Shown: positions 53,899 to 61,125 of the stretch, in pieces
Numbering within the stretch: the stretch's first letter is position 1
Layout: each line of letters opens with the position of its first letter
Program-made: the position numbers and the translations under genes
DNA from: Chryseobacterium gleum
GTDB lineage: Bacteria; Bacteroidota; Bacteroidia; Flavobacteriales_D; Sanyastnellaceae
Reading direction: 5' to 3'
Assembly: GCA_945881835.1 (NCBI GenBank)
Contig: CAMCVP010000009.1
Location: forward strand, 1-64,000
DNA length: 64,000 bases
Notes under the pieces: model-generated
Told to the model about the DNA's origin: nothing
The model's database searches: none
What the model saw: the letters and a program-made list of their open reading frames with translations, nothing else

Positions 53899-55141
53899 TT
53901 CAACAAACAAAGAACGCTGGATCTTAGTTGCATTAGCAGCCATTCAGTTTACAAATATTGTGGACTTCATGATCATGATGCCCATGGGCGACATCTTGAA
54001 GCGCGACTTGGGCATTGGCCCGGCGGGATTCGGATGGTTGGTGAGTTCATACGGATTGGCAGCCGGGGTGACTTCTTTCTTGGGTGTGTTTTATCTCGAT
54101 AATCTTCCGCGTAAGAAAGCATTGCTCTTTGCATACTTGGGATTCATGTTGGGAACAGTAAGCAGCGCGTTAGTTCCAACTACAGATAACAACGAATTGA
54201 ATTATTACCTCTTTGTTGGCACGCGAATTTTAACGGGCATCACAGGAGGACTTCTAGGCGGATTGGTCATGTCTATTGTAGCCGATGTTTTTCCTATGGA
54301 AAGAAGAGGAAAGGCAGTTGCTGCAGTGACCCTCGCGTTTTCATTGGCCTCTATTTTAGGCGTGCCCATGGCCTTGACCATGGTCGATTTTTTTGATGGA
54401 AATTGGCACGTGCCTTTTTACATGGTAAGTGCGTTGAGTCTTCCGTTTTGGTTCATGGCTTGGAAAACACTTCCCGCGTTGCGGGATCACTTGGAACGCA
54501 GAACGCACAAGTTTCAACCCATGGAAACATTCAAGGCTTCGTTCTCGAATGTGGCGCAGCGCAATGCGTTGCTCTTTACGGTGTTGTTGGTTCTCGGACA
54601 GTTCACGATTATTTCCTTTTTAACACCCTACATGATTTCCAATGTGAAATTGGAACAACATGAAGTGAAGTACATTTATTTGGTTGGCGGATTCTGCACG
54701 GTGATTAGCAGTATTTTAATTGGAAGGGCAGTCGATAAAATTGGAAGGTTTAAGGTGTTCGGATTCTTCGCTTTGCTTTCGCTCATTCCTATTTTCATTA
54801 ACACGAATTTGCCTGAAACCGATTTGTGGATTGTCTTAACCATAGCCGGATTTTTCTTCGTCATGGTAACCGGAAGAATGATTCCGGCGAACACCATTGT
54901 AAGCGGTGTCGTGAATCCCAAGCATCGCGCAGGTTTCATGAGTTTGAATTCAGCAGCACAAAGTACTGCTTCGGGAATTAGTGCGGCCTTAGCAGGAAGC
55001 ATTATTACGCAGGCCAACGCCAATGCGCCTTTAGAGAACTATCACATTGTTGGCTACGTGGCCATGTGCTTCACACTTATGGCTTTCTTCATTATGCTTC
55101 GTTTGAAAAACTTGGCGAAAAAAGTTCAAGAAAACAATTAA
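53891..55141 (+). CDS. MFS transporter
   Basis: 416 aa with 12 TMs. MFS signature between TM2 and TM3 (SFLGVFYLDNLPRKKALLFA), DxxxMxxMP-like GDILKRDLG near TM1, and GRAVDKIGRFKVFG between TM8 and TM9. Proton-driven export of a small molecule is likely (DHA1-like). It overlaps the GNAT-like gene by 8 bp and is followed by a small gene after 12 bp. Confidence 0.92.
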   Translation: MANSTNKERWILVALAAIQFTNIVDFMIMMPMGDILKRDLGIGPAGFGWLVSSYGLAAGVTSFLGVFYLDNLPRKKALLFAYLGFMLGTVSSALVPTTDNNELNYYLFVGTRILTGITGGLLGGLVMSIVADVFPMERRGKAVAAVTLAFSLASILGVPMALTMVDFFDGNWHVPFYMVSALSLPFWFMAWKTLPALRDHLERRTHKFQPMETFKASFSNVAQRNALLFTVLLVLGQFTIISFLTPYMISNVKLEQHEVKYIYLVGGFCTVISSILIGRAVDKIGRFKVFGFFALLSLIPIFINTNLPETDLWIVLTIAGFFFVMVTGRMIPANTIVSGVVNPKHRAGFMSLNSAAQSTASGISAALAGSIITQANANAPLENYHIVGYVAMCFTLMAFFIMLRLKNLAKKVQENN

Positions 55142-55153
55142 ATTCGCAAGAAC

Positions 55154-55399
55154 ATGAGAGCCATTGAAACCATTCCACATCCGCGCATTCGAATTGTTGT
55201 CCATTCCTGGAACGGCAAGTGGATTGTTGAATTCGAAGCGGCCTCATACAAGCAAGCCATTAAGATTGATCAAGAAGCGGTGAAAACCATTGAAGCGGTC
55301 AAAGCATTATTGAACGAAGAATTTCTAACAGAGATTGAAAATCAATTTCAAAATTTACATAAAGCATGGAGCATCAACTTTCAGAAAACAAACCCGTGA
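55154..55399 (+). CDS. Small protein of unknown function (81 aa)
   Basis: 81 aa with no TM and no cysteines, and a mixed strand-then-helix pattern (RIRIVVHSWNGKWIVEFEA, then a long amphipathic helix from about 33 to 75). The start ATG lies 12 bp after the MFS stop; the 3' end overlaps the OmpH-like gene by 34 bp in another frame. Position and normal codon use suggest a real gene, but I know no family. Confidence 0.6.
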   Translation: MRAIETIPHPRIRIVVHSWNGKWIVEFEAASYKQAIKIDQEAVKTIEAVKALLNEEFLTEIENQFQNLHKAWSINFQKTNP

Positions 55400-56019
55400 A
55401 AAAACCATTCGCGTTTAACTTAATTCTGGTCATTCTTTTTGCAGGAACTTTTGTGGCCTTGTTGGTTATGTGGAGCAAGCTGAACACCGCAATGGAGTTG
55501 GCAGAGAAGTCGAAGGTGGTAGACACCATTAGCCCGGGACAAATGAAGGTTGCTTATGTGAATCTAGATTCATTGAACGCACAATATTTATTCATCACTG
55601 AGAAGTCAGCGGAGCTTGAGAAAAATGCAACTGCTGCAGAAACAAAAGTGAAGAATGAAGCGGCCTTGCGTCAGAGAGAGGTAGACGAATTAATTGCGTA
55701 TGCACAGAAAGGAAATCTTCCTGCCGATGAGCAAGCTACCGTGCAAAACAGATTGGGACAATTGCAAAATGAATTGGCGCAGATTCAGCAAAGAGAAGAA
55801 GAGATGCTTATGCAAAGCGAAGCTGCCCTTCAAGAAGATTTAAGAAAGAAGTTGGAAGTTTACACTGCGAACTACGCAAAGGCGAACGGATGGGATTACA
55901 TTTTCTCTTACCAAAGTACCGCGCCACTTATTCTTTTCGCTAATCCAATTTACGATTTGACAAGTGAGATCGTAAAGGGATTGAACGCAGAATACGAAAC
56001 TGAAAAACAAGGAAAGTAA
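55366..56019 (+). CDS. OmpH/Skp-like membrane-anchored chaperone
   Basis: 217 aa. A cytoplasmic start, TM at about 18-38, then a periplasmic OmpH-like domain: VAYVNLDSLNAQYLFITEKS and a long coiled coil (about 80-165), ending in the conserved YIFSYQSTAPLILFANPIYDLT. Skp proteins protect unfolded outer-membrane proteins; this one is tethered rather than soluble. It overlaps the small upstream gene by 34 bp, and its stop shares a base with the DUF4924 start (TAATG). Confidence 0.88.
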   Translation: MEHQLSENKPVKKPFAFNLILVILFAGTFVALLVMWSKLNTAMELAEKSKVVDTISPGQMKVAYVNLDSLNAQYLFITEKSAELEKNATAAETKVKNEAALRQREVDELIAYAQKGNLPADEQATVQNRLGQLQNELAQIQQREEEMLMQSEAALQEDLRKKLEVYTANYAKANGWDYIFSYQSTAPLILFANPIYDLTSEIVKGLNAEYETEKQGK

Positions 56020-56567
56020 TGACCATTGCTGAGCGTAAATACGCCGAGAACATAGCTGAATATGTTATCTACATGTGGCAGATGCAAGACCTGCTTCGTG
56101 CTGTAAACATGGATGTTGAATCGCTCGACGGTTTCTTGCGTTCGTTCCTTCCATCTGAAGAAAAAATTCAGGAAGAAAAAACGTGGTTCGAAGCATTGGC
56201 CAAGAGTATGAAGCGCAGCGGCGCTGAAGAAAAAGGCAATGTGGAAGAAGTACAAGAGGTTATTTCCGAATTGAATTTGCTTCACACCACTTTGAATACT
56301 CTTCTTCGCGACGATGAATACATTGCAGCAAACGAACGCGCGAAGGAAAGCCTTGACTCTTATCGTGAACGTGCAAATGGAAAAGCATTGAGTGAAGTAG
56401 AGGCCTATCTAACGGCACTTTACGGATTGATGATTTTGCGTCTTCGCAAGCAAGAGATCTCTGAAGAAACCAAAGATGCGATGAAGACTTTTTCAGATGT
56501 AATGGTACTGTTGGCGCTTCAGTACAACAAGATGAAGAAAGGCGAATCTGTTCAGCATTTGAATTAG
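56019..56567 (+). CDS. DUF4924 family protein
   Basis: 182 aa, soluble and all-helical by eye. The start IAERKYAENIAEYVIYMWQM matches the Bacteroidota family DUF4924, of unknown function. It overlaps the OmpH-like gene (TAATG) and its stop overlaps the convergent dtd stop by 4 bp (TTAG). Confidence 0.86.
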   Translation: MTIAERKYAENIAEYVIYMWQMQDLLRAVNMDVESLDGFLRSFLPSEEKIQEEKTWFEALAKSMKRSGAEEKGNVEEVQEVISELNLLHTTLNTLLRDDEYIAANERAKESLDSYRERANGKALSEVEAYLTALYGLMILRLRKQEISEETKDAMKTFSDVMVLLALQYNKMKKGESVQHLN

Positions 56568-56998
56568 TCGAAGACAATTGTAACCGGTCCGTCGTTGACC
56601 AATTCAACTTTCATATCGGCACCGAAAATTCCGGTTTCCACTTTCGTAATGCGCTTGCGCATTTCAGCAATAAAAAATTCATATAGCGGAATCGCTAGTT
56701 CAGGTCTGGCTGCTTCAATGAAACTCGGTCTGTTGCCTTTCTTGGTATCTGCGTACAGCGTAAACTGACTAATCAAGAGCATGCTTCCTTCAACATCTAA
56801 AACGCTCTTGTTCATCTTTCCTTCTTCGTCTGAAAAAATGCGCAGCTTCACAATTTTTTCTATCGTTGGAAGAATATTTTCTTCGGTGTCTGTGGAAGAA
56901 AATCCAATAAGCAGCAAGAGCCCGTGTTCTATTCTTCCAACTATTTTGGAATCTACTTTTACAGAGGCACTCGACACGCGTTGAAGAACGATTTTCAT
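56564..56998 (-). CDS. dtd: D-aminoacyl-tRNA deacylase
   Basis: 144 aa. DTD hydrolyses D-amino acids and glycine mischarged on tRNA. Motifs are intact: MKIVLQRVSSASVKVD at the start, LLISQFTLYADTKKGNRPSF (SQFTL...) and VNDGPVTIVFD (the Gly-cisPro motif) at the end. It lies 4 bp downstream of the GT-C-like gene in the same direction. Confidence 0.96.
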   Translation of the reverse strand: MKIVLQRVSSASVKVDSKIVGRIEHGLLLLIGFSSTDTEENILPTIEKIVKLRIFSDEEGKMNKSVLDVEGSMLLISQFTLYADTKKGNRPSFIEAARPELAIPLYEFFIAEMRKRITKVETGIFGADMKVELVNDGPVTIVFD

Positions 56999-57002
56999 GG
57001 AT

Positions 57003-58526
57003 TTATTTATTCGGAGTTAATATCCCACTTTCAAAAAGAAAAACATCGGTGGGTTCAGAATTCTGAACGAGCATCCAACCTTTTTCTTTGTCGTGCTTCA
57101 AAATATTCAAGTGCTGAAACTTGCTTCTGTCCCAACGCGTGGTGTCTTTTCCGTGCAAAAGAATCGTCGGGAAAACTGTCTTGTTGTATTCTGAAATAAG
57201 CCATCTTCTTCTTTCGTAATGTGGAATGTAGGTGGAAGGGAAATCGGACTGCAAGCACTGACAGCCATACGTGATCGGCTGTTCAGGGGTGTCTCCGGTT
57301 ACTGCAACAAGTAGGGCTGGATGATTTCCAAATTCATTCATTTCACGACATTGCTTTTTCAATTCATCTATACGCACCACATGAACGTACCAGGCTTTCC
57401 CTTTGTCAATGGCGTTCTCGAGAAGCGGAGAAAAGAAGATTGTTTTTATTCCAAAAGAAACAACAACAAGCAACAACGCAATGCGATTGAATTTCAATTT
57501 ATTTTTTGTGGAAAGAAAGGCATAGAAGTACAGTGAAAGGAAGATGAACACGAACGGAAGCGCGAGGAAAAATCTTCCACCCGAAAAGAAAAGTGAGTAG
57601 CCGCTTTCCTTTGTTTTTTCCATGAAGAGCGAGCCGAGAATTGCCAACAAGACGAAAGTAATTGTCCACGCTTCGAGGCGTTTGTTTTTCTTCCACAATA
57701 AAATTATTGCAGCTGGAAGTAAGAGCACGCTAATAAATCCGAAGCGCCAAAACAGCGGGGAAACCTGATCGAAATAATTGTTGAATCGGTAAATGGTTTC
57801 AAGGAAACTTGCCCAACTGAGTTTCACGCTGGGTGCTACGTGAATGAGCAATTCCGGATGCGCTTGGTAATAATGAAAGTTGAAGTAGAAGGGAAGCAGT
57901 CCGACTACAAAACCAACACCGAAGAAAAGCACTGCACGCAAAATAAATTTCTTGTTCCAATGAATGCTTGGAATAATGAGTGGAAGAAGCAATGCGCTGT
58001 TCAAATTTCCGTAAAGACCCCATCCAATAAAAACTCCAGCGAACACCAAGGAGAGGTTGGTTCGGAAATATTTCCAACAAAATAATCCGAGACTTACAAA
58101 AAAGATTCCGCCAACAAATCCTCGAGGAATGGCTGTGAGTAGACTGTATTCCAACGGAAGCAAAAGGCAAGCGATCAATGGAATAAGGGCAGATTGCGCG
58201 GAAAGTTTATGTTTGAAATAGAATGCTAAAAGAAAAAATGGTGTGGTGGAAAGGATGAGCGTTGCAAGCGGAAGCGCTGCGTAAACGGGAAATCCAATTT
58301 TCATGAAAGGCACGGCCAACAAGGGTTCTATGTTAGGGCCGTAACTTTGTCCGTAAAAGCACGGCCCGTGAAAAACACCGTTCGAAAGGTCGGTAGCCAC
58401 TTGCCACAAAAGCGTTTGATCGCTGTCTGTGTATTGAATGGAAAAGAAGAAATACACCAGCATTTTTTCAACGAGCACGAAGGCTGAAAGCACGAAAAAG
58501 AGTCTGTTGTATTGCTGTTGATTCAT
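57003..58526 (-). CDS. GT-C-like polytopic glycosyltransferase (GT39/ArnT-like), tentative
   Basis: 507 aa from the ATG at 58526. About 11 TMs follow a first periplasmic loop with the acidic motif YTDSDQTLLW, in the position of the catalytic Asp of GT-C enzymes. A hydrophilic C-terminal domain (about 390-507) faces the periplasm. Lipid-linked sugar donors are typical for GT-C proteins. No family motif is decisive, so this is tentative. dtd follows after 4 bp. Confidence 0.72.
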   Translation of the reverse strand: MNQQQYNRLFFVLSAFVLVEKMLVYFFFSIQYTDSDQTLLWQVATDLSNGVFHGPCFYGQSYGPNIEPLLAVPFMKIGFPVYAALPLATLILSTTPFFLLAFYFKHKLSAQSALIPLIACLLLPLEYSLLTAIPRGFVGGIFFVSLGLFCWKYFRTNLSLVFAGVFIGWGLYGNLNSALLLPLIIPSIHWNKKFILRAVLFFGVGFVVGLLPFYFNFHYYQAHPELLIHVAPSVKLSWASFLETIYRFNNYFDQVSPLFWRFGFISVLLLPAAIILLWKKNKRLEAWTITFVLLAILGSLFMEKTKESGYSLFFSGGRFFLALPFVFIFLSLYFYAFLSTKNKLKFNRIALLLVVVSFGIKTIFFSPLLENAIDKGKAWYVHVVRIDELKKQCREMNEFGNHPALLVAVTGDTPEQPITYGCQCLQSDFPSTYIPHYERRRWLISEYNKTVFPTILLHGKDTTRWDRSKFQHLNILKHDKEKGWMLVQNSEPTDVFLFESGILTPNK

Positions 58527-58582
58527 GGTTAAATGTCCACAAAGGATAAATGCTTGCACAAGTTATTATATTTTCGTGAGGA

Positions 58583-60682
58583 ATGTCTAAACTGGAAAAC
58601 GATATTTCATTTTTGAAGGGTGTAGGTCCTGCGCGCGCCGATCAATTCCGCATGGAATTGGGCATTCGCACGTGGGAAGATTTGCTCATGCATTATCCGT
58701 TTCGTTATGTAGATAAGAGTCAGGTTCAGAAGGTGCGCGACGTGAAGTCAGACGCCGTTGCGGTGCAGTTGCAAGGAACAATCGTTCGTTTAACAGAACT
58801 GGGTGAAGCGCGCGCCAAGCGTTTGGTCGGAATCTTTCAAGACGAGACGGGTACCATGGAGTTGGTGTGGTTCAAAGGAGCGCGTTGGCTGAAGAGCAGT
58901 TTGCCTTTGAACAAGCCTTGTTTGGTGTATGGAAAACCAACCGAGTTCAAAGGCAAATTCAATATTGCTCATCCGGAAGTGGAAGAGATTGAATCTTCGC
59001 GCATCGCTGCTGGCGTGGGTTTGAAGCCTGTGTACAGCACTACAGAGAAGATGTCGAACAGAGGTTTGAACAGCAACGTCATTGGAAAATTAACGCTGCA
59101 GTTGTGTGAAGAAGTTCGAAATGAAATTCCGGAAGTGTTGCCGCAGGAATTGATTCAGCAATACAAATTAATTTCTCGCGCGGAAGCGTTGGTGCAATTG
59201 CACGCGCCTGCGAATGCAGAGAAGTTGGAGCAGGCGCGCAGAAGATTAAAGTTTGAAGAATTGTTTTTCCTTCAGTTGCAAGTGTTGCAAACGAAGTTGG
59301 CGGGCACGGTAGAGCAGCGCGGAGTGGTGTTCGAGAAGGTGGGAGAATTATTCAATTCGTTTTATAAAAAGCATTTGCCGTTTGAATTAACGGGGGCGCA
59401 GAAGCGCGTGGTGAAAGAGATTCGCACCGATGTGGTGAAGGGCTTTCACATGAACCGTTTGGTTCAGGGCGATGTTGGAAGTGGAAAAACCATTGTTGCG
59501 CTCATGGCTATTTTGTTGGCTATTGACAACGGCTATCAAGCATGTCTCATGGCACCTACAGAGATTTTAGCGAATCAGCATTACGAAGGCATTTCGCAAT
59601 TGCTCGAGCCGTTGGGAGTTCGTGTTGAATTGTTAACCGGTTCAGTGAAGAAGAAGAGTCGTGTTCCGTTAATGGAAGATTTAAAGAGTGGTGAATTGAA
59701 GTTCATTATTGGAACGCACGCTTTGATAGAACCTGTTGTTGAGTTTGCGAATTTGGGATTGGTGGTGATCGATGAGCAACATCGGTTTGGTGTTGCGCAG
59801 CGCGCTGCCTTGTGGAAGAAGGCGGCCTTGCCTCCGCATATCTTGGTTATGACAGCAACGCCTATTCCGCGCACGTTGGCCATGACGGTGTATGGCGATT
59901 TGGATGTGAGTATTATCGATGAGCTTCCTCCGGGAAGAAAGCCGGTGAATACGCAGTGGCACACCGATGCTTATCGGTTGATGTTGTTTGAATTTATTCG
60001 CCAGGAAATTGCATTGGGTCGTCAGGTCTATGTTGTTTATCCGATGATTGAAGAGAGCGAGAAGATGGACTACAAGGATTTGTTCGACGGCTACGAGAGC
60101 ATGTCGCGCGCCTTTCCATCTCCGCAGTATTTCATTTCCATTGTTCATGGAAGAATGAAGGCAGAAGATCGCGATTTCGAGATGAAGCAATTTATAGAGA
60201 AGAAGACACAGATTATGGTGGCTACCACGGTAATTGAAGTCGGGGTGAATGTTCCGAATGCGAGTGTGATGGTGATAGAGAGTGCCGAGCGCTTTGGCTT
60301 GTCGCAGTTGCACCAGTTGCGCGGCAGGGTAGGGCGTGGAGCCGATCAGAGTTATTGTGTCCTTATGACCGGACACAAACTCAGCGACGACACGAAGTTG
60401 CGTATGGAGACGATGGTTCGCACCACAGACGGATTTGAAATTGCTGAAGTCGATTTACGCTTACGCGGTCCCGGCGATTTGGCCGGTACAGCGCAGAGTG
60501 GTGTTTTGCAGTTGCGTATCGCAGACATGGTGAAGGACCAACAGATGATGGCTGCCGCCCGCAACATCGCCAATGAATGGCTTACGGAAGATCCAAATTT
60601 ATCTAGCGAAAGCAGCGCCCCTATTCGCGAGGAACTTTTGCGTTTGAAGAAGAAGAAGAGTGATTGGAGTGGGATTTCTTAA
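58583..60682 (+). CDS. recG: ATP-dependent DNA helicase RecG
   Basis: 699 aa branch-migrating SF2 helicase that rescues stalled forks. An N-terminal wedge domain with OB fold (about 55-165) is followed by the helicase core: Walker A GDVGSGKT (296-303), motif II DEQH (397-400), TATPIPRTLAMT motif III, and VATTVIEVGVNVPNAS plus QLRGRVGRG in the second RecA domain. Length is usual. It ends at TAA 60680-60682, and the hairpin array begins at the very next base. Confidence 0.96.
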   Translation: MSKLENDISFLKGVGPARADQFRMELGIRTWEDLLMHYPFRYVDKSQVQKVRDVKSDAVAVQLQGTIVRLTELGEARAKRLVGIFQDETGTMELVWFKGARWLKSSLPLNKPCLVYGKPTEFKGKFNIAHPEVEEIESSRIAAGVGLKPVYSTTEKMSNRGLNSNVIGKLTLQLCEEVRNEIPEVLPQELIQQYKLISRAEALVQLHAPANAEKLEQARRRLKFEELFFLQLQVLQTKLAGTVEQRGVVFEKVGELFNSFYKKHLPFELTGAQKRVVKEIRTDVVKGFHMNRLVQGDVGSGKTIVALMAILLAIDNGYQACLMAPTEILANQHYEGISQLLEPLGVRVELLTGSVKKKSRVPLMEDLKSGELKFIIGTHALIEPVVEFANLGLVVIDEQHRFGVAQRAALWKKAALPPHILVMTATPIPRTLAMTVYGDLDVSIIDELPPGRKPVNTQWHTDAYRLMLFEFIRQEIALGRQVYVVYPMIEESEKMDYKDLFDGYESMSRAFPSPQYFISIVHGRMKAEDRDFEMKQFIEKKTQIMVATTVIEVGVNVPNASVMVIESAERFGLSQLHQLRGRVGRGADQSYCVLMTGHKLSDDTKLRMETMVRTTDGFEIAEVDLRLRGPGDLAGTAQSGVLQLRIADMVKDQQMMAAARNIANEWLTEDPNLSSESSAPIREELLRLKKKKSDWSGIS

Positions 60683-60855
60683 CGCAACGGAGTTGCGATG
60701 ACGGCGAAGCCGATGACACATTTCATGTGATGACCTTCTTCGAAAGATGACACTTTGTGATGACAATCTACTATTGATGACCACTGCGTGGATGACACTT
60801 TGTGATGACAATCTACGATTGATGACGAACAAGTTCGATGACCGTTCCGGATGAA
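60683..60855. repeat. GATGAC/mini-hairpin array (11 units)
   Basis: Ten exact GATGAC copies start at 60697, 60712, 60729, 60746, 60759, 60776, 60791, 60804, 60821 and 60837; a variant GATGAA starts at 60850. Between them lie short spacers that are each self-complementary but differ in sequence: CGCAACGGAGTTGCG, GGCGAAGCC, ACATTTCATGT, CTTCTTCGAAA (imperfect), ACTTTGT, AATCTACTATT (one mismatch), CACTGCGTG, ACTTTGT, AATCTACGATT, GAACAAGTTC and CGTTCCG. Read on the minus strand, each hairpin is preceded by GTCATC. Eight of these eleven loops are GNA triplets on one strand (GGA, GAA, GCA, GTA); the two ACTTTGT spacers have TTT/AAA loops and GAACAAGTTC has loop AA. The array begins at the base after the recG stop codon. 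Confidence 0.93.
60746..60835. repeat. 45-bp tandem duplication within the hairpin array
   Basis: The 30-bp pair of units GATGAC-ACTTTGT-GATGAC-AATCTACkATT at 60746-60775 recurs at 60791-60820, exactly 45 bp on, with one difference (T to G at the AATCTAC hairpin). The next hairpins after each copy differ: CACTGCGTG versus GAACAAGTTC. Confidence 0.85.
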
Positions 60856-60862
60856 AGGCAAC

Positions 60863-60933
60863 AACGAAGTTCCCGTTACGCAGTAGGAATTATGAAATAG
60901 GAATTAAACCGAAGGTTTTCCAATAACGTAGTT
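60863..60933. repeat. Continuation of mini-hairpins without GATGAC
   Basis: Five further perfect mini-hairpins with GNA loops follow the array: AACGAAGTT (60863-60871), TACGCAGTA (60877-60885), TATGAAATA (60891-60899), AAACCGAAGGTTT (60906-60918) and AACGTAGTT (60925-60933). A direct repeat TAGGAATTA (60884-60892 and 60898-60906) separates some of them. GATGAC is no longer present here, so this part looks like a degenerate or related array. Confidence 0.75.
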
Positions 60934-60938
60934 CCAGA

Positions 60939-60983
60939 GCCCCTCAGGGCGTCATCCGAACTGCCCCCAGCAAAGCTGGGGGA
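60939..60983 (+). repeat. C5AGC/GCTG5 hairpin element, copy 1
   Basis: Left stem-loop GCCC-CTCA-GGGC (60939-60950), then GTCATCCGAACTG, then the strong hairpin CCCCCAGC-AAA-GCTGGGGG (60964-60982) and A. The hexamer GTCATC lies 5' of the hairpin, as in the array on the minus strand. Confidence 0.85.
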
Positions 60984-61023
60984 TAAAGGTTGTGATGAGA
61001 GTTAATTTCAAGCAAAAAGAGCT

Positions 61024-61071
61024 AATAAAAAAAGAGAGCTCCTACTTCTGTGTAAGAGCTCTCTTTAGATT
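61024..61071. terminator. Bidirectional terminator between the two C5AGC elements
   Basis: AAAGAGAGCTC (61031-61041) pairs perfectly with GAGCTCTCTTT (61056-61066) around a 14-nt loop. Seven A residues are at the left (61027-61033), so the minus strand gene ends with seven T, and T-rich TTTTTC follows at the right. It should end the T9SS gene at 61126 and possibly recG transcripts. Confidence 0.85.
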
Positions 61072-61076
61072 TTTCT

Positions 61077-61123
61077 CCCCCAGCTTTGCTGGGGGCATTT
61101 CGGATGCCGCTCGCAGAGCGAGC
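61077..61123 (-). repeat. C5AGC/GCTG5 hairpin element, copy 2 (inverted)
   Basis: On the minus strand: GCTCGC-TCT-GCGAGC stem-loop (61123-61109), then GGCATCCGAAATG, then CCCCCAGC-AAA-GCTGGGGG (61095-61077) and A. It is the inverted relative of copy 1, with GGCATC replacing GTCATC and a different left stem. Its outer end is 2 bp from the stop codon of the last T9SS gene. Confidence 0.85.
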
Positions 61124-61125
61124 TT

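Noticed and set aside
60697-60842. Box C-like UGAUGA motifs on the + strand, as in archaeal C/D guide RNAs or kink-turns
   Set aside because: No CUGA D boxes at suitable spacing, and bacteria lack C/D RNP machinery; the motif follows from TGATGAC.
60683-60855. CRISPR array
   Set aside because: The constant part is only 6 bp and the spacers are 7-15 bp and self-complementary, unlike unique 30-bp spacers; no cas genes are present.
60599-60864. Overlapping minus-strand reading frames of 61-77 codons across the hairpin array, with repeated VINSRLSSQ-like peptides
   Set aside because: The peptide repeat follows from the DNA repeat; there is no plausible start context and the frame runs into recG.
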